Source: an uncultured Clostridia bacterium (GTDB taxonomy: Bacteria > Bacillota > Clostridia > Oscillospirales > Butyricicoccaceae). From it: a stretch of 56,180 nucleotides of DNA. The translations under genes were made by a program, and so were the position numbers. Under the pieces are notes generated by a model. That model ran no database searches, had not been told where the DNA came from, and worked only from the letters and a program-made list of their open reading frames with translations. The stretch covers positions 1 through 56,180 of the forward strand of contig CALWAP010000010.1 of the NCBI GenBank assembly GCA_944375715.1. Reading direction: 5' to 3'. Positions 8,766 to 16,798 of this stretch are shown here, in pieces. Every line of letters starts with the position of its first letter. The first letter of the stretch is position 1.

Positions 8766-8794
8766 AGTATATCTAAACATATCTAAAATGTCAA
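8766..8794 (-). promoter_or_regulatory. promoter of the RpiR-type gene with a tandem 10-bp repeat
   Basis: TTGACA and TATACT are separated by exactly 17 bases on the minus strand. The spacer holds two adjacent 10-base direct repeats on the plus strand, ATATCTAAAC (8769-8778) and ATATCTAAAA (8779-8788), one helical turn apart, a candidate operator, possibly for autoregulation. Confidence 0.75.
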
Positions 8795-8854
8795 ACGACT
8801 CTCTATTAGCTTTTACCTTAGGATAACAGGGGCAAAAAACGGTGGCCGGATTTA

Positions 8855-8883
8855 TTGATTTGAAGCGGCAAGGGGTATATAAT
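8855..8883 (+). promoter_or_regulatory. promoter of the split chromate-transporter operon
   Basis: TTGATT (-35) and TATAAT (-10) are separated by 17 bases; the first start codon is 36 bases downstream. Confidence 0.7.
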
Positions 8884-8918
8884 CTGTCTTTGTTATTAAA
8901 TCAAAAGGAAGTAGACCT

Positions 8919-9485
8919 ATGAAGAAAAAAAGCCTAAAGCTCTTTTGGGAACTGTTCAGGGCCACTTTCACCCTCAGCGCCTTCACCTTCGGCGGCGGGT
9001 ATGTTATCGTGTCTCTGATGAAAAAGGATTTTGTTGAAAAAAAGCATTGGCTGGAAAATGACGAAATGCTAGACCTTACGGCCCTGGCCCAGGCCTGCCC
9101 CGGCGCTCTGGCCGTAAATGCATCGTTCATAGCCGGCTATCATATAGCAGGCTATCCCGGCGCCTTTGTCACCCTTCTGGGCACCGTTTCGCCTCCGCTG
9201 ATAATACTGACGGTGGTTTCCCATTTTTACGCAATATTCAGCCAGAGCCCCTTTGTGGCGCAGGTATTTGGCGCCATGCAGGCCGGCATTGCGGCCATAG
9301 TGGCCGACGTCGCTTTGGGTATGGCCTTTTCCATCCTTGAATCCAGGGATGTCCTGCGTATATTGGTCCTGTGTGCATGTTTCGCCATCGTCACCCTTAC
9401 CGACATAAACATCGCCTTTATCATCATAGGCTGCGCCATATTGGGCGCCGTGCGCTCTGTCAAAAGCGCCAAAAAGGAGGGTTAA
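8919..9485 (+). CDS. chromate transporter (CHR family), first half-size subunit
   Basis: A 188-residue membrane protein of the short-chain CHR family, in which two half-length proteins encoded in tandem form the functional transporter. The family signature FTFGGGYVIVSLMKKDFVE occurs near residue 24 and the ACPGALAVNASFIAGY motif (PGA-type loop) near residue 60; about six hydrophobic segments are visible. ATG 8919 follows AAGGAAGTAG at suitable spacing. It is paired with the next gene after a 3-base gap. CHR proteins export chromate in resistant bacteria, but in gut-type anaerobes the native substrate is often unknown, so the chromate name is a family label. Confidence 0.88.
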   Translation: MKKKSLKLFWELFRATFTLSAFTFGGGYVIVSLMKKDFVEKKHWLENDEMLDLTALAQACPGALAVNASFIAGYHIAGYPGAFVTLLGTVSPPLIILTVVSHFYAIFSQSPFVAQVFGAMQAGIAAIVADVALGMAFSILESRDVLRILVLCACFAIVTLTDINIAFIIIGCAILGAVRSVKSAKKEG

Positions 9486-9488
9486 AAA

Positions 9489-10049
9489 ATGGCTATACTC
9501 ATAAAACTCTTCTGGAGTTTCTGCCATGTGGGACTTTTCAGCATCGGCGGCGGGTATGTCGCCATACCCCTCGTCCAGGAACAGGCCGTCACAATAAACG
9601 GATGGCTTACCATGTCGCAGTTCACAGACCTCCTGACCATATCTGAAATGACGCCCGGTCCCATAACATTAAATGCCGCCACCTTTGTCGGCACCAGGGT
9701 CGCAGGATTGCCCGGGGCCATAACCGCCACCTTGGGCGCCATATTCCCCTCCTGCATCGTGGCCTCCATTTTAGCCTATGTCTATTACAAATACCGCACC
9801 CTTTCGGTCATGCAGGGCGTGCTCTCCTTTTTAAGGCCGGCCATAACAGCCCTCATTGCATCTGCGGGCCTTTCGCTGATATTTACGGCACTGTGGGGTG
9901 CTTCCTCCCCCGGCCCCCTGAGCGCCATCAACCCCGTAAAACTTGCGCTTTTCCTTATATCCCTTCTGGTCTTAAGGCTTAAAAAGCCCAACCCCATATT
10001 CATCATGCTGGGCTGCGGCATATGCGGGGCCGCCATGTATTTCCTTTGA
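9489..10049 (+). CDS. chromate transporter (CHR family), second half-size subunit
   Basis: A 186-residue partner of the preceding gene. It carries the matching SIGGGYVAIPLVQEQAV motif near residue 17 and EMTPGPITLNAATFVGTRVA near residue 54, with about six hydrophobic stretches. In the short-chain CHR group the two subunits are inserted in opposite orientation in the membrane. An AGGAGGG site overlaps the end of the upstream gene. It ends just before a bidirectional terminator that also serves the prophage genes running toward it. Confidence 0.88.
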   Translation: MAILIKLFWSFCHVGLFSIGGGYVAIPLVQEQAVTINGWLTMSQFTDLLTISEMTPGPITLNAATFVGTRVAGLPGAITATLGAIFPSCIVASILAYVYYKYRTLSVMQGVLSFLRPAITALIASAGLSLIFTALWGASSPGPLSAINPVKLALFLISLLVLRLKKPNPIFIMLGCGICGAAMYFL

Positions 10050-10058
10050 GGCAGCATA

Positions 10059-10086
10059 AAAAAAGCACCCATACGGGTGCTTTTTT
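10059..10086. terminator. bidirectional terminator between chr genes and the prophage late operon
   Basis: A symmetrical hairpin with AAAAAAGCACCC and GGGTGCTTTTTT arms and an ATAC loop. A/T runs on both sides allow termination in both directions. Its end touches the TGA stop of the last prophage gene. Confidence 0.85.
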
Positions 10087-11225
10087 CAGCTTATGGCCTT
10101 TAGCTTGTATATCCATTTACTGCCGCTTTTTACCTTTTCGGCTATACCGGAAACGATCATGGCTTCAGCCTCCTGTCTGGTATAGGTGCCCGAAAGGCCG
10201 TAAACCCTGATCTCTTCCCCGTCTTCTTCCTGCTTTTCTTTGGAACTGCTCTGCCTGGCCTTTGACGATGAAGCCCTGCCCGAGCCGGAAGGGCTTTTTG
10301 CCGAAGAGGAATTTTCCAGCTCATAACGCAGGTCGTCTATCCTGTCGCGGTCGAGCATATACTGCCATTCGCGCTCGTAACGCATATCTTCGATACGGTC
10401 CCGTTCGGCCTCATATTGCCTTTCAGCTGCCTGTGCCTCGGCGTCCAGCTCTGCCAGGTATTTTTCCAGCTCCAGCCTGCTGCTTTCGTAATAGGCGTCA
10501 CGGGAATCGAGGTATTTCTGATACTCCATTTCCTCCATGCGCCCCAGGGCGCTTAATGCGTCAAGATCGGCCTGGCCCTCCTCCAGATATATTTCATAAG
10601 CCATGCGGTAAAGCTCGGGGACCTTGTCGGCCTGCATCGAGCCGTAATAATTGCGGGCCTGCTGGGAGGCCGTCACGGCATAGCTGGAAGCATATCCTCC
10701 CGTACTGCCCGACACCGAGCCCAGAGTATCCTCAGCGGCCCTTTTCCCCTCCCTTTGATAGGCTGCGGCGTAAGCCTTATATAATGGGTCGCTCTCATAA
10801 TCATAGCTGAAAGGCTCCCTTTGATATATCCTGTCTATAAGCTGGCTTATCCTGTCGCCGTAAGGGCTTTCGTAGGGCGCGTAACTGTCCCCCGACACCA
10901 GGTAGTCAAGGGCCATGTCGTAAATATCGTCCCTTATCCACTGATCCATCCCCCTGGTGGAAGATGCCTTCTGCACCCTGCTTGAAAGCAGGTCATAGAC
11001 CTTTTCACGGCTGCCGCCCGAAGATATGGCGCTTTTTATCTCCTCGCCGTAATCCCTTGTATCCAGCCATCCTGCATAATCGGAGGTCGTCTGATAATCC
11101 AGGCCCTCGTTTTCTATTTTGCTGTTTCGCTGCTGCTCCAGCTTGGCGGCCGTCACATAGTCGCCTTTGGCGGCCGCTTTTTCTATAAGGGCCTTATAAT
11201 CGGTATCTTTGTTGTATGAAGCCAT
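10086..11225 (-). CDS. phage internal or minor structural protein with long coiled coil
   Basis: 379 residues, last gene of the late operon. It resembles a protein type common in short-tailed gut phages: a central FSYDYESDPLYKAYAAAYQ segment (about residues 135-155), a SGSTGGYASSYAVTASQQAR segment (about 170-190), then a highly charged, Tyr/Glu/Arg-rich coiled coil (about 225-300), a Ser/Lys-rich linker and a small C-terminal basic domain. The ATG at 11225 follows GAAAGGAGAAAA, deciding the start over longer alternatives. Its position behind the hub genes and its coiled-coil character suggest an ejected internal virion protein, but no enzymatic motif is visible. Confidence 0.7.
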   Translation of the reverse strand: MASYNKDTDYKALIEKAAAKGDYVTAAKLEQQRNSKIENEGLDYQTTSDYAGWLDTRDYGEEIKSAISSGGSREKVYDLLSSRVQKASSTRGMDQWIRDDIYDMALDYLVSGDSYAPYESPYGDRISQLIDRIYQREPFSYDYESDPLYKAYAAAYQREGKRAAEDTLGSVSGSTGGYASSYAVTASQQARNYYGSMQADKVPELYRMAYEIYLEEGQADLDALSALGRMEEMEYQKYLDSRDAYYESSRLELEKYLAELDAEAQAAERQYEAERDRIEDMRYEREWQYMLDRDRIDDLRYELENSSSAKSPSGSGRASSSKARQSSSKEKQEEDGEEIRVYGLSGTYTRQEAEAMIVSGIAEKVKSGSKWIYKLKAIS

Positions 11226-11235
11226 TTTTCTCCTT

Positions 11236-11613
11236 TCAGTCCCATTCCCCACAGTCCAGATGCACCTCGCAGGACGAACCGACAACCAGCCTGCCGTCGC
11301 TGCCCATATATATGGCGGGGGACCCGCCCGTGCCGGCCAGCACTATGCGGAAGTCCCCGCCCGTACCGCCCAGGATGACCGTCTCTCCCCGGCTGCCCTT
11401 TAAAGACACCATCTCACCCGAAATATTGATGCCCCCTTCGGTGGAAACAATATCGGTTATATCGGTATTAAGGCTGGTGATATTGGCGCTGTCCAGGTTG
11501 TAAAGGGTGTATTCCAGCTGCTCCTGCATGCTTCTTATATGGTTTTCCATGACAATGAGGCTTTTTTTCACATCATCATAGTCCAGCTTTCTCAAAGTGT
11601 TGGAAAATATCAC
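11236..11613 (-). CDS. phage structural protein of unknown role (coiled coil plus beta-rich tail)
   Basis: 125 residues. The first 50 are amphipathic (LDYDDVKKSLIVMENHIRSM), the rest is Gly/Thr-rich with short repeated strands (SGEMVSLKGSRGETVILGG, GTGGDFRIVLAGTGGSPAIY), typical of a trimeric fibre or spike with a helical stem. It begins with GTG overlapping the stop of the 498-residue gene by 4 bases, so it is translationally coupled to it. It could be a tail needle or fibre attached to the hub. No family name can be given with confidence. Confidence 0.6.
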   Translation of the reverse strand: MIFSNTLRKLDYDDVKKSLIVMENHIRSMQEQLEYTLYNLDSANITSLNTDITDIVSTEGGINISGEMVSLKGSRGETVILGGTGGDFRIVLAGTGGSPAIYMGSDGRLVVGSSCEVHLDCGEWD

Positions 11614-13106
11614 CTGCCGCTCCCCCTCAAATACCGCCTTTCAAGGGATCTGATGACACACCGGCCGCCGCCTTTAAGCCTTAAAAGCAGTCCGCAGCCC
11701 CGGTTCGGCGGAATCGACGCCGTAAACAGCCCGCTTCGGCCGCCTGCAAACAGCGCAGCCCTGCACCACGGGCTGTTTTCGTCCCTTCTCGTCTCCACCG
11801 ATATCCAGCCTCCGTCCGGTATCTCGGCCCCCAGGACCAGGCTTACCCAGCAGTCGTTGGAAAAAGATGTATCGGCAAAGGGACAAAACTCTGCGCTCCA
11901 TTCTTCCTCCTGCGTACTGCCTGACATACGGTAAAGGCAGCCCTCTTTGTCCAGCAGATATCCCTGTCCCTGAAATGAAGCAAGTCCGCAGACCTCCTCT
12001 GCGCCATAAGGCAGCCACGCCGAACTTTGGGGGTCGAACACATACACCCCCTCGTTTTCGGCCGAGATATAGTACCTGCCTCTGAGAGAAATGGCCGATG
12101 CCTTTTCCCAAAAGAGCCTGCCGAGCTTGAGGGAGATATTTTCAGGCACGCCCCCGCTGTAACGGTAAACAGCGTCGCGTCCCAGATAGTACATATCCTC
12201 GCTGAAGGTGACAAGGCTCTTTTCGCATCCCTTTTTGACCCCGGGTATAAAGGCGCTCATCAGCTGGTAATTTGACGGCTTCGTGCCGTAGAGCTTATAT
12301 ACCATATCCTCTTTGAAAAATATCACATGGGAAGAATAGTGGGAGCACGCGGTAAACCCTCCGCCGCTGCCCACCTCCAGGGCGTAAGAGTCGGTCGAAA
12401 GCCCATCATAGACAAAGAAGTTCATCGGGTCGCCCAGCTTGGAAGCGTATATGGTATTGCCCTGGCATCCCCAAAGGCGGTTCCCGCTTTCGCAAAGGAC
12501 CTCAAGATCGGGTACCCTGCGCTTGACCGTCACAAGCTGTTCCTCCCCTTCCTCGAAAGCCTCGCTGTCAAAAACCAGCCTGTCCTGCTCCACCGCCCTT
12601 ATGACAAGGCTTTTGTTATTGGACAGGTGGTTTACGCATCCCGATATTTCCACCCCGTCACCGGGGGAAAAGGCCGTTTCGGAAGTGCCCGTTTTCAAAG
12701 CCCCGCTTTCAAAGGCGACAGGTCCGTATTCCTCAGTTATTTCCATAGGCACAAGCTTTTTTTCATTACAGTCCAAAACGGCCTTGTCGGGGAAAATGAC
12801 TATCCTGCCGCCGATAACGGCCGTCTGCTTTTCCCCGGAAGATATTTCCCCTATCTCCTGCCCTCCGTATATGACCTTGCCGTCTGCGAAAACGGCAAGG
12901 CCTTCATGGCTGACAAGCCCCATGGGATTTTCAAAAACGCTCTCGGCCTTCAGAGGCTCCCTGGGGCACAGGCATGGGCTTTGGTCAAAATCCAGATGCT
13001 CCCCTGCAAGCATTTCGCCGTCAGAGCCCGAAGGCAGAAGGCGCAGCCCTCCAATGCCGAAACTCAGAGCGCTGCGGCGGATATCCCTGAGATACGGAAG
13101 CCTCAC
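11610..13106 (-). CDS. P22 gp10-like tail hub / packaged-DNA stabilisation protein
   Basis: 498 residues, beta-rich throughout. The segment NRLWGCQGNTIYASKLGDPM followed by a FFVYDG phrase (about residues 210-235) matches the hallmark of P22 gp10-like tail accessory proteins, which plug the portal after DNA packaging. Repeated strand-turn units such as DMYYLGRDAVYRYSGG and RYYISAENEGVYVFDPQ suggest a beta propeller. The GTG start overlaps the previous gene's stop by 4 bases. Together with the 120-residue upstream gene it probably builds the short tail of the particle. Confidence 0.68.
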   Translation of the reverse strand: MRLPYLRDIRRSALSFGIGGLRLLPSGSDGEMLAGEHLDFDQSPCLCPREPLKAESVFENPMGLVSHEGLAVFADGKVIYGGQEIGEISSGEKQTAVIGGRIVIFPDKAVLDCNEKKLVPMEITEEYGPVAFESGALKTGTSETAFSPGDGVEISGCVNHLSNNKSLVIRAVEQDRLVFDSEAFEEGEEQLVTVKRRVPDLEVLCESGNRLWGCQGNTIYASKLGDPMNFFVYDGLSTDSYALEVGSGGGFTACSHYSSHVIFFKEDMVYKLYGTKPSNYQLMSAFIPGVKKGCEKSLVTFSEDMYYLGRDAVYRYSGGVPENISLKLGRLFWEKASAISLRGRYYISAENEGVYVFDPQSSAWLPYGAEEVCGLASFQGQGYLLDKEGCLYRMSGSTQEEEWSAEFCPFADTSFSNDCWVSLVLGAEIPDGGWISVETRRDENSPWCRAALFAGGRSGLFTASIPPNRGCGLLLRLKGGGRCVIRSLERRYLRGSGR

Positions 13107-13465
13107 GCCCTTTTCCCTCCTTTTATCTTAAATGACTGCAAAGGCGGCGTTTCGGCCCTGAGCTGGGCCCTTTTGTAAGCGTCGCACAGCGTATTGAGCA
13201 TCGATGCCGAGTTATTGTAAGACTCATACTCGCCCAGGTAAAAATCTATCATGGCCCTGAGGTAAAGCACATATATCTCCCCGTACTCCCCGTATGCCGA
13301 AAGGGGCACATCCCCCTCCTCGGGATACCGGGGGCATTGGCCTGCGCCTTTCGTTTCCCTCAAAAGCCGCCCTTCAAAATCGGCCAGCCACCTGCCTTTG
13401 AGCACATCGCTTATGCTGTTGGGACGCAGGCTGTCGGCCTGCTCCATGGCCTTGTTTATCGTCAT
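13103..13465 (-). CDS. phage head-tail connector-like protein
   Basis: 120 residues, largely helical, with an IYVLYLRAMIDFYLGEYES segment followed by YNNSASMLNTLCDAYKRAQL, a pattern found in head-completion or tail-accessory proteins (P22 gp4-like position) of short-tailed gut phages. The start ATG 13465 is preceded by CGGGAGGAAATC; the frame extends further upstream, but without another ribosome-binding site. It overlaps its neighbours on both sides by 4 bases and sits directly before the gp10-like gene, which supports a connector role. Assignment is by position and weak pattern. Confidence 0.6.
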   Translation of the reverse strand: MTINKAMEQADSLRPNSISDVLKGRWLADFEGRLLRETKGAGQCPRYPEEGDVPLSAYGEYGEIYVLYLRAMIDFYLGEYESYNNSASMLNTLCDAYKRAQLRAETPPLQSFKIKGGKRA

Positions 13466-14220
13466 GATTTCCTCCCGAAAATATAAAAGGGCGGATATCT
13501 GTTGGAGCTGTCCGAAACCAGGTCCTGCCCCCGGCACTTCAAAAGCCCGTTTTCAACCTTTACGCCCAGACGCCAGCTGACATTGTATTTTCCGGCGTAA
13601 AGCCCGGGGTCGGCCGCCGTAAAGATGCCCCCCTTATACTCCAGCAGAGTTATGTAGTGCCCGCCGCTGCTGAATATGCCTTTATAACCTCCTCTGTCGC
13701 CGCCCGTATTGACAATCACCGCGCCGCCCTTTTCCAAAGCCTTGGCAGTTTCCGATATACTGTATGAGGTATAAAAGGTCAAAGGGTATCTTTTAGCCAT
13801 CTCCCTTGCCAAAACCGACATATCGGTCCCGCCCGAAACCCTGGCGCCGCAGCTTAAAGCGGCGGCGGCGCAGGCTTCGGGGGCCAGCATGCCCAAAACA
13901 AGGTTCTCAATGACCATCGACATGGCCACGACACCGCAGCCCCCGCTTTTTACGGTAGCATTTACATAACCCGCGGCAGGATACGGCACATACCCGTAGT
14001 CATTCTGGTTATACACCTTAAAACCCTTTTCAAAGCTGAGGGTGTCTTTCAAAAAAGCGCTGTATGTGCCGTTTTTGACGGGATATTCAACGGCTGTCAG
14101 TCCTGACGTGCCCCTGTCCCCCACAAGGCACACATCGCCTGCGTCGATCCACCGACGGGCCATAAGCCTGCCGCTTTTATCATATACCGGCGTTTTCTTT
14201 GTGCAGTAAAGCCTTTCCAT
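13462..14220 (-). CDS. phage endolysin-like C39-family cysteine peptidase
   Basis: 252 residues. The core has the C39-like papain-fold signature SGGCGVVAMSMVIENL with candidate nucleophile Cys95 and a later GGHYITLLEYKGG with His188, followed by ADPG (Asp204), a usable catalytic triad. The N-terminal 60 residues (TKKTPVYDKSGRLMARRWID) look like an SH3-type wall-binding module. It lies immediately downstream of the holin gene, so it is most likely the endolysin that cleaves peptidoglycan cross-bridges at lysis. A virion-associated peptidase is the alternative. Confidence 0.78.
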   Translation of the reverse strand: MERLYCTKKTPVYDKSGRLMARRWIDAGDVCLVGDRGTSGLTAVEYPVKNGTYSAFLKDTLSFEKGFKVYNQNDYGYVPYPAAGYVNATVKSGGCGVVAMSMVIENLVLGMLAPEACAAAALSCGARVSGGTDMSVLAREMAKRYPLTFYTSYSISETAKALEKGGAVIVNTGGDRGGYKGIFSSGGHYITLLEYKGGIFTAADPGLYAGKYNVSWRLGVKVENGLLKCRGQDLVSDSSNRYPPFYIFGRKS

Positions 14221-14240
14221 ATCCTCTTCCTTTCCTGAAC

Positions 14241-14540
14241 TTATTTATCCCACATTTCCATATTCATGCAGTATACGGCTGATTCAATAAGGGCGTCGCT
14301 TTCCTCCTGGCTCAGACTTACAAACCTGTCTTCAAGCAGCCCCGCTACATACCTCTTTTTTTCTTCTCCCATTCCGCTTTCCGAAAAGACCTGCTCAGCC
14401 GCCAGCACGGCGGTACGGACCCAGCTTTTAAGCTGCTGGAATCTTACCTCCCCCATGCGCTCCTTTACATAGGGTATGACCACATATGCCGCCAAAGCGG
14501 CAATGGCCGCCGCTATATAGGAAATAATATTTTCAATCAT
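14241..14540 (-). CDS. phage holin, LLH family
   Basis: 99 residues with one N-terminal membrane segment (residues about 4-26, IENIISYIAAAIAALAAYVV) followed by an amphipathic helix region containing RTAVLAAEQVFSESGMGEEK, the typical LLH holin signature. It would permeabilise the membrane and release the endolysin encoded 20 bases downstream. The gene starts at ATG 14540, overlapping the end of the 90-residue upstream gene by 8 bases. Confidence 0.85.
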   Translation of the reverse strand: MIENIISYIAAAIAALAAYVVIPYVKERMGEVRFQQLKSWVRTAVLAAEQVFSESGMGEEKKRYVAGLLEDRFVSLSQEESDALIESAVYCMNMEMWDK

Positions 14541-14805
14541 CTTCGGTTCCTTTCTCCAAAGCCTCCAGAGCGCCTATGCGGCACTCATGGTCTCTCAGCA
14601 TACTGTCGTGCATCTCGTTTTTTTCCCACAGCCTCGAATGGGCCTGGCTGTTTTTACTTATGACCAGGGATACCTCCTGGGCCAGCTTTTCAACCGTGAC
14701 ATTGAGCCTCGTTATGGTCGAATTCAAAGACAGCATCGGCTTTGCCACGGTTGCCAGCAACCCCAGAAGGCCGGTCAGCACCGCTACCACTCCCCACTCG
14801 GTCAT
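14533..14805 (-). CDS. hemolysin XhlA-like / second holin-type membrane protein
   Basis: 90 residues: a hydrophobic N-terminal helix (residues 4-26, WGVVAVLTGLLGLLATVAKP) and a long soluble coiled-coil tail ending in acidic residues. Topology is the reverse of XhlA but the arrangement next to a holin and endolysin suggests a lysis accessory or antiholin. Overlaps both neighbouring genes by a few bases. Exact role uncertain. Confidence 0.6.
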   Translation of the reverse strand: MTEWGVVAVLTGLLGLLATVAKPMLSLNSTITRLNVTVEKLAQEVSLVISKNSQAHSRLWEKNEMHDSMLRDHECRIGALEALEKGTEDD

Positions 14806-15230
14806 GCCCGCTCCTCCGTCCAGCCGTAAATGCCGGGATCCCAGACATTTGAATCGATATCAGACACCCATATGATACCCTTATGCGAAACCCTGTCCCC
14901 CTTTGCATAGGCGTCAAAATCGCCCAGGGGCCTTATCCATATGGCGACTCCGTTTTGGTCGAAGCCTATACGCTTAAAAAGGGAGGGTGCGGCGTCGGGC
15001 ATCCACGAGCTTTGGGATATATGTGCCGTTATGACTTTATAAAGCCTGGTTTCCCCGTTTTCATCCTTGCCGTAGGAGACCACATCCCCTTCAGCATACC
15101 CCTGACTGTTCCCCGTCCATACAGGGTAGATATCGGCTATTTCCAGCATTTTGCTTTCATCACTTATACTCAGAGCCATAAGCTGCATGGCCCTTCTTAT
15201 CTGCCTTGCCTTTGCCAGCCTGTCACTCAA
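14802..15230 (-). CDS. phage protein with carbohydrate-binding-like modules
   Basis: 142 residues. Two tandem modules share the pattern Y/A-x-G-D-x-V: GYAEGDVVSYGKDENGE (near residue 45) with ITAHISQSSWMPDAAPSLFK, and AYAKGDRVSHKGIIWVSDID (near residue 108) with VWDPGIYGWTEE. This resembles CBM5/12 chitin-binding folds often found in clostridial and bacilli phage tail proteins. The N-terminal 30 residues are helical and may attach to the virion. A role in binding cell-wall glycan is inferred. Confidence 0.65.
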   Translation of the reverse strand: MSDRLAKARQIRRAMQLMALSISDESKMLEIADIYPVWTGNSQGYAEGDVVSYGKDENGETRLYKVITAHISQSSWMPDAAPSLFKRIGFDQNGVAIWIRPLGDFDAYAKGDRVSHKGIIWVSDIDSNVWDPGIYGWTEERA

Positions 15231-15607
15231 GCCTTTCCCTCCTCACCTAAAAGTATGTCGATTATTTCGGTGGTTTCAGCCGTAGCGCCCTCAGCTATGG
15301 CTTCCAGGGCCTCGGCCTGCCTTATCTCAGGCGAAACGCTGCTTTCCTCCTCGTCCGGCGCGTTCAATATCTCGCTTAAAGCCGCTATTTTTTCGTTTTC
15401 CGAAAGCTGCTGAGATACTCCGTGCATGGTGCACATGGCCGACAGATTCTGAAGGGCGAACATCACCTCACCGCTTTCGTCGGTCTCCACCACATGGGTA
15501 AAGGCTGTAACAGCAGGGAATTTTTCCTTAACCACCTGGGGAGTCCCCATGGCCCCGTTGGGGAACATATATGTCTTATCCCCCGTGTACTTTTCCAAAA
15601 CTCTCAT
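15227..15607 (-). CDS. phage protein of unknown function
   Basis: 126 residues with a globular N-terminal half (YTGDKTYMFPNGAMGTPQVV, ending about residue 60) and an acidic, Ala/Glu-rich C-terminal half. The N-terminal pattern recurs next to tail fibre genes in gut phages, but I know no function. It overlaps the next gene by 4 bases (ATGA). Confidence 0.55.
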   Translation of the reverse strand: MRVLEKYTGDKTYMFPNGAMGTPQVVKEKFPAVTAFTHVVETDESGEVMFALQNLSAMCTMHGVSQQLSENEKIAALSEILNAPDEEESSVSPEIRQAEALEAIAEGATAETTEIIDILLGEEGKA

Positions 15608-15608
15608 C

Positions 15609-16796
15609 TTACATCTCCTTATATGCCCATACGGCGTCGGTATAAGCCCCGCCGCTTACCGTGCCGCCGCCCAAAACCAAAGTCCCGCCGAACGATGCCG
15701 ATGCCGGGCCGTAAACGCCGCCGTTGCTGCTTTCCGACAGTGCTTTACCGTCGCTTCTTACCAGATCCTGGTCAAACATCTCGCAGGAAGGGATATAGGT
15801 GTAGTTTCCCGTTCCTCCGACAATAAGTGCGGTATCGCCTATGCTTCCGCCGCCTGCCTTGCTCCTTCCCACAGCCAGGGAAACGGGAGTAAGGCGCACA
15901 TTTTCCCGGGAATAAACATCCACATCGGTGCAGTATTTGGTGCTGCTTCCGGGCTGTCCCCCCATGAAAAGAGCGCAGCTTCCGGCCATGGCAGCCGTCA
16001 TATATGCCCTGGCCTTTGACAATGAAGAAAGGCTTGTCTGGACAAAATCATCGCTGAAGGCCGCAGCGCTGCTCAAAAATGTATTGGCCGTATAATCGCC
16101 CTCGTCATTCATCGTGCTTTTAATGCCGCCGGCAAAGATATGGCTTTTTCCGGTATAAACTCCCGAAAGGTGGGCCGCACTGAAATTCAGCCTTGGCGCC
16201 GACAGCTTTATAAGAGAGCTGTCGTAAATATCCACCCGGTTAAATCCTCCCGGATATGTGCCGTAGCTCCCGGCTCCTCCGGCAAATATGGCGGCGCTGT
16301 CTGACACCGACGAGGCCAGATAGGCCCTGCCCTGGTCAAGCTCTTCGGGAGAGGACTGCACAAGGTCGGAGGAATAGGCATAGACATCAGAATTAAGCTG
16401 GCCGTGAGAATAAAACCCTCCGGCAAAAAAGGCATATCCCCCTATCGAAGCTGCCCGGCCTCCCCAGCGGTTTTGGCCCAAAGGCGATACGGCTGCACCG
16501 ACAAAAGAGCCGTCAAAGGCGTCCACCGCTTCATATGGGCCGTATCCGGGATAAAGCCCTCCGCCGCCAAAAAGTACATATTCCCCGGCAAATGCGGCGG
16601 CCAGGTTGTGCCTTGCCACCGATAAAGCAGCCACCTTTCCCATATACTCTATGCCTGCGGAGAAAAACGGCCTTGCCACGCCGCTTACCCCTATATAGCC
16701 CTTCTTGACCTTATGGGCCTTGCCGCCTGCGCCGATATAGATTTTTCTGACCTTGCAGGCCTTGCCGCCTGCGCCGATATATATTCCCTTAGCCAT
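15609..16796 (-). CDS. phage Kelch-repeat beta-propeller tail protein
   Basis: 395 residues. The first 45 contain three tandem copies of a 14-residue motif, IYIGAGGKACKVRK, IYIGAGGKAHKVKK and GYIGVSGVARPF. After that come about seven Kelch-like blades, each with R-x-x-x-A/S ... FxGG, for example RHNLAAAFAGEYVLFGGG, YLASSVSDSAAIFAGG, AAHLSGVYTGKSHIFAGG and YMTAAMAGSCALFMGG, predicting a seven-bladed propeller. The placement after the fibre gene suggests a receptor-binding head at the end of the tail, exposed on the virion. Kelch proteins are common in eukaryotes and less typical in phage tails; no enzymatic residue can be assigned. Confidence 0.75.
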   Translation of the reverse strand: MAKGIYIGAGGKACKVRKIYIGAGGKAHKVKKGYIGVSGVARPFFSAGIEYMGKVAALSVARHNLAAAFAGEYVLFGGGGLYPGYGPYEAVDAFDGSFVGAAVSPLGQNRWGGRAASIGGYAFFAGGFYSHGQLNSDVYAYSSDLVQSSPEELDQGRAYLASSVSDSAAIFAGGAGSYGTYPGGFNRVDIYDSSLIKLSAPRLNFSAAHLSGVYTGKSHIFAGGIKSTMNDEGDYTANTFLSSAAAFSDDFVQTSLSSLSKARAYMTAAMAGSCALFMGGQPGSSTKYCTDVDVYSRENVRLTPVSLAVGRSKAGGGSIGDTALIVGGTGNYTYIPSCEMFDQDLVRSDGKALSESSNGGVYGPASASFGGTLVLGGGTVSGGAYTDAVWAYKEM

Positions 16797-16798
16797 GC

